From a virus: a stretch of 20,374 nucleotides of DNA. The stretch is taken from the IMG/VR virus record IMGVR_UViG_3300042468_000009, positions 1 through 20,374 of that record; one strand, 5' to 3'. Position numbers and translations under genes: made by a program. Positions 1 through 6,105 of this stretch are shown here, piece by piece. Position 1 is the stretch's first letter; every line of letters begins with the position of its first letter. The notes under the pieces were generated by a model that was not told the origin of the DNA, searched no databases, and was given only the letters and a program-made list of their open reading frames with translations.

Positions 1-1
1 T

Positions 2-190
2 GTTCTTGGTCAGTATGAGCAACTTTATCGGAAGTATTTGGATGGTCAGTTTATTCTTACCCATTGGTGCGGAGCTTGTGTGTTTGATATGCTTGAGAGA
101 TTGATTAGATACTGCGAAAGTCAAGATGAGTACATTAAGGCAATTAATCCTGTAACGGAAGTTAAAAAGAGAGGGAGACCTAAAAAATGA
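2..190 (+). CDS. C-terminal end of an unknown phage protein (5' truncated)
   Basis: An open frame enters from the left edge and ends at a TGA (188-190) that overlaps the ATG of the next gene. The 62 visible residues contain a Trp/Cys cluster (LTHWCGACVFDMLERLI, about residues 20-36) and end in a basic tail (KKRGRPKK) resembling an AT-hook or another nucleic-acid-binding tail. The 4-base overlap with the next gene suggests translational coupling within the same operon. I do not recognise the family, and the missing N-terminus prevents a functional call. The basic tail is compatible with DNA binding, but that is inference only. Confidence 0.6.
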   Translation, partial: VLGQYEQLYRKYLDGQFILTHWCGACVFDMLERLIRYCESQDEYIKAINPVTEVKKRGRPKK

Positions 191-1194
191 GAATACTCGT
201 AATCACTCAGCAGAACTCAGGAGTAGGATACCATCGCTTAATGCTTCCTGTTCACTTTCTCCCGAAGGCTTATGCTTTGATAACTGACGTTCTAAGCGAA
301 GAGACTCTCAAAGAAGGATGGGATATTGTTTACATTAATCGATTCATTCCGGCTATTCATATCTCAGTTTTAGAAGATTTTAAGGAGCGTTACGGATTCA
401 AGTTAGTGATTGATATCGATGACTATTGGCACTTAGACCAATGGCACATACTCAAAGATGTTTATCCTACTCAGGCGGTGATAGATCATATAAAAATAGC
501 TGACCTGGTTACTACTACTACCGAAAGGCTATGGAATGAAATTCGACTAATCAACTCAAACGTAGCAATAGTACCGAACGCTTTGCCATACGGAGAGGAT
601 CAGTTTACCGATGTTGTAACAAATAGCGACAAAGTTCGTTTCATCTACGCAGGTTCAATTACGCACGAGAAAGACCTTCAGCTATTACAGAACCCACTAA
701 AGAAAGTAGCATCGGACTCCGTACTGAAATCGAAGGTTCACTTCCGTTTGTGTGGCTTTGATAACCCGAATAGATATTCAGAAGCGGTATGGCATAAGAT
801 GATTCATTACTTTACTTGTGGGTTGAAGCTCGGAGATATCGAAAGGAATAAGAAAGTAACCGAGTATATGAACTTCTACAATAACGCAGATGCTACTATA
901 GTCCCTCTGGTTCATTCGAAGTTCAACTCAATGAAGAGTAATCTAAAAATCTTAGAGGCAGCGTGTAAGAAGATTCCTGTTATCATTTCTAACGTACCTC
1001 CATACGATGATGCACCTCACGTAATCAAAATAGATAAGCAGAACGAGTGGTATCCTGCGATTAAAAAAATCACCGATGATGCTATTTATAGGAAAGAACT
1101 CGGAGAAGCGAATTACGAATGGTGTAACGAGCATTTCAATCTACACAAAGTAAACATCCTTAGAAAACAATTATTCGAATCTATATGCCAGTAA
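187..1194 (+). CDS. GT-B fold glycosyltransferase (GT4/GT1-like)
   Basis: A 335-residue protein that probably transfers a sugar from a nucleotide-sugar donor. The N-terminus has a Rossmann-type strand followed by a GVGYHR loop (residues 12-17), as in phage GT-B enzymes. VIDIDDYW (74-81) closes the N-terminal domain and VPNALP (129-134) marks the linker. YAGSITHEKDL (154-164) starts the donor-binding domain, and SNLKILEAACKKIPVI (251-266) matches the donor-site helix with its conserved Glu and the following PVI strand. Length fits a compact single-domain-pair GT-B. It overlaps the previous gene by 4 bases and the next by 10, so it is in a tight operon. The acceptor is unknown: virion protein, host surface glycan or modified DNA base are all possible. 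The nearby Mom-like gene keeps DNA modification open, but nothing here proves it. Confidence 0.82.
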   Translation: MRILVITQQNSGVGYHRLMLPVHFLPKAYALITDVLSEETLKEGWDIVYINRFIPAIHISVLEDFKERYGFKLVIDIDDYWHLDQWHILKDVYPTQAVIDHIKIADLVTTTTERLWNEIRLINSNVAIVPNALPYGEDQFTDVVTNSDKVRFIYAGSITHEKDLQLLQNPLKKVASDSVLKSKVHFRLCGFDNPNRYSEAVWHKMIHYFTCGLKLGDIERNKKVTEYMNFYNNADATIVPLVHSKFNSMKSNLKILEAACKKIPVIISNVPPYDDAPHVIKIDKQNEWYPAIKKITDDAIYRKELGEANYEWCNEHFNLHKVNILRKQLFESICQ

Positions 1195-1385
1195 CTCAAT
1201 GTAAGAACGGAAAGTGGAAAATCGGTACAGGAGAGTGTCAGTACGATACAAAGGAGAAGGCTATGGAAGTATGGAAAGCAATTTTAGCATCAGGACAATA
1301 TGGCAAAGTTAACAACAAACAAAGTAACCTTCGGGAAACGGAAGGGGGGCAAAGCTCAGAAGAGCAGAAACAAAAACAATCGTAA
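1185..1385 (+). CDS. Small conserved-looking phage protein with CKNGKWKIG motif
   Basis: A 66-residue protein starting at an ATG that overlaps the end of the glycosyltransferase by 10 bases. The first 40 residues form a compact unit with two Cys (CKNGKWKIGTGEC, residues 6-18) followed by YDTKEKAMEVWKAILASG. This resembles short phage proteins of unknown role, in which a small beta hairpin precedes a helix. From about residue 40 the protein is low complexity (Gln, Glu, Lys, Ser) and the same DNA codes another small protein in a second frame (1300-1416), so the conserved part is probably only the first half. The two Cys might bind a metal or form a pair; this is speculation. No function can be given. 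Confidence 0.62.
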   Translation: MPVTQCKNGKWKIGTGECQYDTKEKAMEVWKAILASGQYGKVNNKQSNLRETEGGQSSEEQKQKQS

Positions 1386-1416
1386 AGAAAGAAACTACAG
1401 AGGTCAAGGAAGATGA
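1300..1416 (+). CDS. Overlapping 38-residue highly basic small protein
   Basis: A short frame from the ATG at 1300 to the TGA at 1414-1416. It begins MAKLTTNKVTFGKRKGGK and ends RKERNYRGQGR; about one third of its residues are Lys or Arg. Its stop forms an ATGA overlap with the start of the acyltransferase gene at 1413, the same junction type as most neighbouring genes, and this is the main reason to call it real. It overlaps the 3' part of the 1185-1385 gene in another frame (86 bases of dual coding). The GKRKGGKA...YRGQGR pattern recalls very small basic proteins in Bacteroidota phages, an impression I could not check. A nucleic-acid-binding role would fit the charge. It is easily missed by gene callers because of length. 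Confidence 0.55.
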   Translation: MAKLTTNKVTFGKRKGGKAQKSRNKNNRKERNYRGQGR

Positions 1417-1901
1417 TACACGAATCAGCTTACATACATCCGACTGCGGTTATCTACGATGGAGTAGTAATAGAAGAGAATGTCTATGTCGGTGCTTATT
1501 GTATTATCGGAAGTCCTGCTGAGTGGAAGGGTAAAGAGGATAACGTAGGTAAAGTGATTATCAAGAAAGGAGCAAGGCTCACAGGATTAGTAACTGTTGA
1601 CTCAGGAACGCATCAGAATACAACCATCGGAGAAAATTGTTACTTGATGAAACACTCTCACGTAGGACACGATGCGATTATTCAGAATGGAGTTACGATA
1701 AGCTGCGGTGCTAAAATCGGTGGGCATTGCATTATCCATCAGAATACTAACATAGGATTAAATGCAGTTATCCATCAGAAGGTAGTAGTACCCGAAGGAT
1801 GTATGATAGGAGCTTCCGCTTTCGTAGGTAAGAAATCAGAATTAAATCCTTTTCATAAATACGCAGGAGTACCTGTAAAAGATTTAGGATGGAATCGATG
1901 A
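1413..1901 (+). CDS. Left-handed beta-helix (hexapeptide) acyltransferase, LpxA-like
   Basis: A 162-residue protein built almost wholly of imperfect hexapeptide repeats ([I/V]-G-x-x-x-x), from residue 7 (YIHPTAVI) to about 140, the signature of the left-handed parallel beta helix. KHSHVGHDAII (residues 80-90) aligns with the active-site turn of LpxA-type UDP-GlcNAc acyltransferases, so His86 is the probable catalytic base. GGHCIIHQN (103-111) follows as in that family. It is shorter than LpxA and lacks the long C-terminal helical domain. Active proteins of this class are trimers that move an acyl or acetyl group from ACP or CoA to a nucleotide sugar. It lies between two glycosyltransferases, so it probably modifies a sugar they use. 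Its start overlaps the preceding small gene and its stop overlaps the next, both by ATGA. Confidence 0.83.
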   Translation: MIHESAYIHPTAVIYDGVVIEENVYVGAYCIIGSPAEWKGKEDNVGKVIIKKGARLTGLVTVDSGTHQNTTIGENCYLMKHSHVGHDAIIQNGVTISCGAKIGGHCIIHQNTNIGLNAVIHQKVVVPEGCMIGASAFVGKKSELNPFHKYAGVPVKDLGWNR

Positions 1902-2536
1902 ACATAAATGTCATACTCTTAGACTACGATAGGCACGACTATACTCAGAGGGTAAAGGATGTGAACTTCAATAACGCAGGTTATCCTTTTGACTTTACCA
2001 TAGTCGATATGAAAGGAATCTCACGAGCGTTGAATCACGGAATCTTTCAATCGAGAACATACGATGCGGTAGTTACAATGGCTAACGATATTCTTATGCC
2101 TAATAGTTGGCTCGAGAGAATGGTTCAAGCTATGATAACTATTCCTAATTCAGGGATGATAGGAATTCACACAGTTGAAAGTATCTCAGAGCCTACTACT
2201 ATAAACGGACTCCAAGTACACATACAAGAAGCAGCCTTCGGTAATGTTCTTATACCGATGAAAGCCATCGACAAAATCGGTTACTTCAACGAGGCTTATG
2301 ATCCTTATGGTATGCAGGATAGAGATTACTCCTATCGGTTACAAATGACAGGACATTTGAACTACTACCTAAGCGGACTCCGAGCAGAACACATCGGACA
2401 CGATGTAGGTCAAGATACTCCTTACCGAAAGATGAAGGATGAGGGACTAAGCAAGTGCGATTACCTATGGGCGAGAGAGACAGGAAAATACCAAGAAGAA
2501 AACAACTATACTATCTATCAAACAGAATGGCTATGA
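1898..2536 (+). CDS. GT-A fold (family 2-like) glycosyltransferase
   Basis: A 212-residue protein, from the ATG at 1898 that overlaps the preceding stop (ATGA). An ATG three codons upstream (1889) is also open but would break the overlap pattern. The N-terminal strand MNINVILLDY and the MANDILMP segment (61-68) resemble the nucleotide-sugar site of GT2 enzymes, where a D-x-D or N-D pair holds the metal. FNEAYDPYGMQDRDYSYR (130-147) matches the later acceptor/catalytic motif (usually E/Q-D-x-D-x-x-x-R). GHD (167-169) may supply the late metal-binding His. It is shorter than many GT2 enzymes and shows no membrane helix, so it is probably cytoplasmic. With the GT-B enzyme and acyltransferase it forms a glycan-modification set of unknown acceptor. 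Confidence 0.75.
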   Translation: MNINVILLDYDRHDYTQRVKDVNFNNAGYPFDFTIVDMKGISRALNHGIFQSRTYDAVVTMANDILMPNSWLERMVQAMITIPNSGMIGIHTVESISEPTTINGLQVHIQEAAFGNVLIPMKAIDKIGYFNEAYDPYGMQDRDYSYRLQMTGHLNYYLSGLRAEHIGHDVGQDTPYRKMKDEGLSKCDYLWARETGKYQEENNYTIYQTEWL

Positions 2537-3066
2537 TAAAGCTACCTATCAATCAAGTAAAAGCGAATCCGAACAATCCGAGAATAATAAAGGATGATAA
2601 ATTTAAGAAGCTCGTGCAAAGCATTAAGGAGTTTCCTGAGATGCTTGAATTAAGACCTATCGTAGTTAATGAGGATATGGTTGTCCTCGGAGGTAATATG
2701 CGACTCAAAGCCTGTAAGGAAGCAGGACTCGATAAAGTACCTGTTATCAAAGCAAGTAACCTAACCGAAGAGCAGCAGAAGGAGTTTATCATTAAGGATA
2801 ACGTAGGATTCGGAGAGTGGGATTGGAATGACCTTGCGAATAACTGGGAGACAGAAAAGCTACAAGAGTGGGGATTAGATATACCAGGTTTTGCTATCCC
2901 ACCTTCAGAAGATGAGTTAATAGGAGAAGAAAAGAATAAGCCTCCTACTATGAAAATTACTTTCCAAGCTGTGGAAGATTTACAACAGGCTGAAATAGAT
3001 ATAAGAGAATTGATAGATAGAAAATATCCGAAAGCCTATTTTTCAGTTTCAGCAGGAGAGATATGA
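2533..3066 (+). CDS. ParB/sulfiredoxin-fold domain protein
   Basis: From the ATG at 2533, which overlaps the previous stop by ATGA, the protein is 177 residues. Another in-frame ATG lies at 2527, and longer versions starting at 2455 would overlap the glycosyltransferase heavily. IKLPINQVKANPNNPR (2-17) is the usual start of ParB-like nuclease domains. LGGNMRLKA (52-60) corresponds to the GERR-type nucleotide-binding motif in its phage form. EFIIKDNVGFGEWDW (84-98) is the segment that in many phage proteins links a ParB domain to a fused DNA methyltransferase. Here the protein ends after an acidic tail without a methyltransferase domain, and a Mom-like gene follows with a 4-base overlap. Phage ParB-like domains may bind or cut DNA or bind CTP; a role assisting DNA modification is inferred from context, not shown. 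Confidence 0.8.
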   Translation: MIKLPINQVKANPNNPRIIKDDKFKKLVQSIKEFPEMLELRPIVVNEDMVVLGGNMRLKACKEAGLDKVPVIKASNLTEEQQKEFIIKDNVGFGEWDWNDLANNWETEKLQEWGLDIPGFAIPPSEDELIGEEKNKPPTMKITFQAVEDLQQAEIDIRELIDRKYPKAYFSVSAGEI

Positions 3067-3659
3067 GATTAGAGAAAGCATCACATAAGGCAATAGTTTA
3101 TGCTTGTATGAACTTTCATTATTCTAAAGCTATACCATCTACAAGAGCTAAACCATTAGGATATTCAGTATTTAATGATAAAAATGAATGGTGTGGAGTT
3201 ATCATTTTTAGTGGAGGTGCATCAGCTAATATGGGTACACCTTATGGATTAAAATTTGGTCAATATGCAGAATTAGTTAGAATGGCATTGAATGGTAAGC
3301 AAGAAAGCACTTCAAAAGCTATGAGTATAGCAATAAGGCTTTTAAGAAAATCCTGTCCATCAGTAAAATTACTGATAAGCTATGCTGATAAAGGTCAAGA
3401 TCATTATGGTACAATTTATCAAGCAACAAATTGGTATTTTGTAGGTGAAAGCGAAAGCTCAGGAATTGATTATTATTTTAATGGCAAATGGAGACACGAT
3501 AGAACATTGAATGATTATGGTAGAGATTTTCTTATCAAATTGCCAAAGAGAAAAAGAAGCGGAAAATATAAATACATTTATCCATTAGATAAGAATTTGC
3601 TATCTATGTGTAATAAGTTAGCTAAGCCTTATCCAAAGAAACAAGCGGATATAGCATAA
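3063..3659 (+). CDS. Mom-like DNA adenine modification protein
   Basis: A 198-residue protein that I read as the Mom family, named for the phage Mu protein that converts adenine to N6-methylcarbamoyladenine and so protects phage DNA from restriction enzymes. Matching features, in order: FHYSKAIP (18-25), GVIIFSGGA (45-53), YAELVRMAL (68-76) and ISYADKGQDHYGTIYQATNW (105-124), a GNAT-like layout with the conserved HYS, ELVR and SYAD groups. The C-terminal part (about 150-198) is basic, suitable for DNA contact. The start overlaps the ParB-like gene by ATGA. Codon use differs from its neighbours: Leu is nearly all TTA/TTG and Arg nearly all AGA/AGG, with many A/T third positions, which suggests recent acquisition. 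Its last 15 bases are also the 5' acceptor stem and start of a tRNA. The exact base modification made here is unknown. Confidence 0.82.
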   Translation: MRLEKASHKAIVYACMNFHYSKAIPSTRAKPLGYSVFNDKNEWCGVIIFSGGASANMGTPYGLKFGQYAELVRMALNGKQESTSKAMSIAIRLLRKSCPSVKLLISYADKGQDHYGTIYQATNWYFVGESESSGIDYYFNGKWRHDRTLNDYGRDFLIKLPKRKRSGKYKYIYPLDKNLLSMCNKLAKPYPKKQADIA

Positions 3660-3716
3660 TGGTAATGCACTGACTTTCCAAGTCAGGGATGGCGGTTCAA
3701 TTCCGACCTATCCGCT
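3645..3716 (+). tRNA. tRNA-Gly (anticodon UCC)
   Basis: The acceptor arms GCGGATA (3645-3651) and TATCCGC (3709-3715) pair perfectly. The D arm is GCAT/ATGC around AATGGTA, and the anticodon stem CTGAC/GTCAG (3670-3674, 3682-3686) holds loop TTTCCAA with TCC at 3677-3679. The T loop TTCAATT is normal, but its stem GGCGG/CCGAC has one G-A mismatch and an extra C before the acceptor stem. CCA is not encoded. The 5' end lies inside the last codons of the mom-like gene. UCC reads GGA, a Gly codon common in this phage, so it could aid translation. Alternatively, the element might be a remnant used as an attachment site. Confidence 0.85.
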
Positions 3717-3742
3717 CAATAAATTAGAAGGAATAAAGAGAA

Positions 3743-4105
3743 ATGGCAAACGAACAGAACTTAATACCGGCTAAGAAGGGAGAGGTAAGGAATCCAAACG
3801 GGAGACCTAAGAAATACGTAACGCTACTTAGAGAACAAGGATACAAGCTATCCGAGATCAACGATACTATACAGACTATGCTTCAGATGGACTTGGATGA
3901 ACTAAAGGAGGTATGGGATAACCCGAAGGCTACGATATTAGAAAAGACCATAGCCAACGCAATGAAGAAAAGCCTGGAGAAAGGTAGCCTGTATTCGGTT
4001 GAGACTCTCTTGACTCGTGTATACGGAAAGCCAAAAGAAACGCAGCAGGTTAGTACAGACTCTCGAATCGAGGTAGTATTCGTACAGGGTAAAACTATTC
4101 TATGA
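3743..4105 (+). CDS. terS: Terminase small subunit-like protein
   Basis: A 120-residue protein whose stop overlaps the large-terminase start by 4 bases (ATGA), the classical location of the small subunit. The N-terminus has KKGEVRNPNGRPKKY (11-25), the NPNGRP motif seen in small terminase-like and DUF5681-type phage proteins. A helical middle (about 26-105) and a short beta-rich end follow. The family recognises the packaging site on concatemeric phage DNA and regulates the motor. No clear helix-turn-helix can be picked by eye, so the call rests on context and the N-terminal motif. An AGAAGGAA stretch sits 13-20 bases before the ATG, further than a usual Shine-Dalgarno site. The tRNA lies just upstream. 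Confidence 0.72.
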   Translation: MANEQNLIPAKKGEVRNPNGRPKKYVTLLREQGYKLSEINDTIQTMLQMDLDELKEVWDNPKATILEKTIANAMKKSLEKGSLYSVETLLTRVYGKPKETQQVSTDSRIEVVFVQGKTIL

Positions 4106-5253
4106 GGCTTGAACTTCCTCAGCCACATACTAACCAACAGAAAATCCTCGACTCACAATCGAGGTTTCGTGTTGTAATGTGTGGGCGAAGATTCGGGAAG
4201 TCAGAGTTAAGCCAAATAGAGATCATAACGAACGCACTACTCGGAAAGAATGTAGCGTACATCACTCCTACCTATCAATTAGCCAGAGTATTCTTTGAGC
4301 GGTTAACTCAAGCAGTTCCGTTTCAATCCAACAAATCAGAACTCACAATTAAGTTCCCGAACGGTGGCTCGGTGGATTTCTTTACAGGTGAGAGACTCGA
4401 TAACCTTCGTGGTAGAAAGTTTCACCTCGTTGTAGTGGATGAGGCTTCGTTTATTCCTAACCTCGAAGATGGGTGGCTTAACTCTATCCGACCTACCTTA
4501 ACCGACTACAAAGGTCGAGCTATATTCCTATCGACTCCGAAGGGTAAGAACTTCTTCTACTCTCTATTCTTAAAGGGAGGCGAACCCGATTGGGAAGCTT
4601 TCCGATTTACCACATACGATAATCCTTACATAGATAAGGGCGAGATAGATGATGCACGCACACAACTCCCTGAGGTAGTATTTGAGCAAGAGTATATGGC
4701 GAACCCTGCTGAGAACTCATCTAACCCATTCGGTTCTTCATACATCAAGCAATGTACTTTCCCCATATCTCCCGAACCTGCGATAGTGTACGGAGTGGAC
4801 TTAGCTAAAGCGGTGGATTGGACTGTGATTATCGGACTCGACCGAAATGGCTCTGTCTGTCATTTCGATAGGTTTCAGAAGGATTGGAGACAAACAAAGC
4901 AAACGATTCTAAGCCTAAATAAAGCCCCTATTTTGATAGATAGCACTGGGGTAGGTGACCCTATCTTCGAAGATTTACAACGCGAAGGATTGGCTATAAA
5001 TGGCTTCAAATTCAGTTCTACGAGTAAGCAGCAGCTAATGGAGGGATTATCCTCAGCGATTCAGCAAAGAAAGATAACTTACCCTGAAGGGAATATAGTA
5101 AACGAGTTAGAGGTATTCGAGTATCAGTACACCGCTACAGGGGTAAGATACTCCGCTCCTCCTGGCTTTCACGATGACTGCGTTATGAGTTTGGCTCTTG
5201 CTTGGCATCACTATACTCGTAACTCAGGTCAAGGTAGGTATAGCTTTGCTTGA
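4102..5253 (+). CDS. terL: Terminase large subunit (packaging ATPase and nuclease)
   Basis: A 383-residue packaging motor protein. The ATPase domain shows Walker A GRRFGKSE (28-35; Lys33), a Walker B strand ending LVVVDEAS (109-116; Asp113, Glu114) and coupling motif STPKG (144-148). The RNase H-like nuclease domain begins at VYGVDLAKAVDW (229-240; Asp233), continues with ILIDSTGVGD (277-286; Asp280) and ends with FHDDCVMSLALA (356-367; Asp358/359), giving the expected acidic triad. Length is at the short end for TerL but all motifs are present. It cleaves concatemeric DNA and pumps it into the prohead through the portal. In most siphoviruses the portal follows TerL; here the tail module follows and the portal is about 10.6 kb downstream. 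It is the last gene of the left operon, followed by a 114-base gap. Confidence 0.95.
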   Translation: MRLELPQPHTNQQKILDSQSRFRVVMCGRRFGKSELSQIEIITNALLGKNVAYITPTYQLARVFFERLTQAVPFQSNKSELTIKFPNGGSVDFFTGERLDNLRGRKFHLVVVDEASFIPNLEDGWLNSIRPTLTDYKGRAIFLSTPKGKNFFYSLFLKGGEPDWEAFRFTTYDNPYIDKGEIDDARTQLPEVVFEQEYMANPAENSSNPFGSSYIKQCTFPISPEPAIVYGVDLAKAVDWTVIIGLDRNGSVCHFDRFQKDWRQTKQTILSLNKAPILIDSTGVGDPIFEDLQREGLAINGFKFSSTSKQQLMEGLSSAIQQRKITYPEGNIVNELEVFEYQYTATGVRYSAPPGFHDDCVMSLALAWHHYTRNSGQGRYSFA

Positions 5254-5254
5254 G

Positions 5255-5353
5255 GTTTGCAAACAGCGAACGTGAGCTGATAATGTTACTTATTCGGCTC
5301 AAAAGTAAACATATTTGCTTACTATAAGACGCATAGGACACAACTCTAAAAAT
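5255..5353 (+). promoter_or_regulatory. Gap between terL and tail module with dyad elements and weak promoter-like site
   Basis: The gap after terL holds a perfect 10-base palindrome GTTTGCAAAC (5255-5264) and an 18-base imperfect dyad (5305-5322, outer arms GTAA/TTAC, 7 of 9 positions pairing). Inside the dyad, CATATTTG (5310-5317) matches five of six fixed positions of the Bacteroidota -7 consensus TAnnTTTG. No convincing -33 element is visible. This is the best candidate in the window for a promoter/operator driving the tail genes, but the evidence is only pattern matching. No terminator hairpin was seen after terL. Confidence 0.35.
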
Positions 5354-5367
5354 ATCTATTTATGAAT
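5354..5367 (+). promoter_or_regulatory. ATCTATTTA-N5 initiation motif that places the start at 5368
   Basis: ATCTATTTA (5354-5362) is followed by exactly five bases and the ATG at 5368, as before the genes at 12087 and 15298. The ATG at 5362 would lie inside the motif and has T at -3, while 5368 has A at -3 and -6. The motif therefore favours 5368 as the real start. Confidence 0.5.
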
Positions 5368-6105
5368 ATGACTTGGAAAAACGTAAACGTATTTCAATGG
5401 CAGCAAATCGTGGATTTGTTCACGAAATCTAAAGACTTAACTGAGTTAGACTTAGCAGTTAAATGCGTGGCTATCCTCAAAGGGATGACTGAGTATCAAA
5501 TAGATTCGATGCCTCTCGGTGAGTTAAACCCACTTCTCAAGTCTATCGATTTCATTCACGAAGAGATAAAGCCTGAGCCTCAGAAGTTTATTAAGGTAGG
5601 TAAGAAACGCTACAAGTGTATCTACGATGTGCGTAAGATTCCTGCTGCTCGTTATATCGAGAGCAAGTACTTTGCTAAAGATGTTAACGCTAACCTACAT
5701 AGAATCGGTGCTTGTATGGTTATGCCTATGAAGAAAACCCTTTTCGGGTGGAAGGTAGATAAGTACGATGCGAGCAAGCACGAGGACTACGCTCAGGATT
5801 TGTTGGAAGCTCCTATAACTGCGGTACTCGGAAGCGTGGTTTTTTTTTGTCTCGTTTACAGGAATTGGATAAAGGCTTCGAAGGATTATTTGGTAGCAGA
5901 GATGATGGAGAAGAGCTTGACGAAGTACCAAGCAGAGGTTCTGTATCAAACTTTATGCGAGACTTTGGATGGATTTATCAAGCCTCATTGGTGGCTGAGT
6001 TCGAGAGAATCACGATGGAAGAGGTTTACGATATTCCTACAATCCAATTCCTTAACGACCTTTCTTACCTCAAAGCGAAAAACGAGTACGAAGCAGAGCA
6101 GTTAA
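5368..6105 (+). CDS. Tail-assembly-chaperone-like protein, zero-frame form
   Basis: A 245-residue protein (247 if started at 5362). Its position two genes before tail structural genes and four before the tape measure, together with a slippery run inside it, matches the gpG/gpGT-type tail assembly chaperones that bind tape measure protein. Residues 1-160 are a mixed helical domain (KVGKKRYKCIYDVRKIPAARYIE in the middle) resembling Bacteroidota phage proteins of this position. After the T9 run the zero frame continues FFCLVYRNWIKASKDYL and stays protein-like to about IKPHWW. It then becomes Ser/Arg/Thr-rich and looks out of frame, up to the stop at 6105. The last 77 or so codons overlap the -1 frame completely. 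Most ribosomes would make this form if the shift is programmed. A sequencing error in the T run could also explain the two frames. Confidence 0.7.
   Translation: MTWKNVNVFQWQQIVDLFTKSKDLTELDLAVKCVAILKGMTEYQIDSMPLGELNPLLKSIDFIHEEIKPEPQKFIKVGKKRYKCIYDVRKIPAARYIESKYFAKDVNANLHRIGACMVMPMKKTLFGWKVDKYDASKHEDYAQDLLEAPITAVLGSVVFFCLVYRNWIKASKDYLVAEMMEKSLTKYQAEVLYQTLCETLDGFIKPHWWLSSRESRWKRFTIFLQSNSLTTFLTSKRKTSTKQSS
5840..5848 (+). other. T9 slippery run, probable programmed -1 frameshift site
   Basis: Nine T bases follow GG at 5838-5839. Relative to the zero frame they contain the heptamer T TTT TTT (5841-5847), which lets both P-site and A-site tRNAs re-pair perfectly after a -1 slip. The -1 frame is open from here to 6131 with a conserved-looking sequence. 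T runs of this length can also cause RNA polymerase slippage, or assembly errors. Confidence 0.65.

Noticed and set aside
2455-2532. N-terminal extension of the ParB-like protein to an ATG at 2455
   Set aside because: The extra residues are Arg-rich and overlap the end of the glycosyltransferase; the ATGA overlap at 2533 and the family's usual N-terminus support the shorter form.
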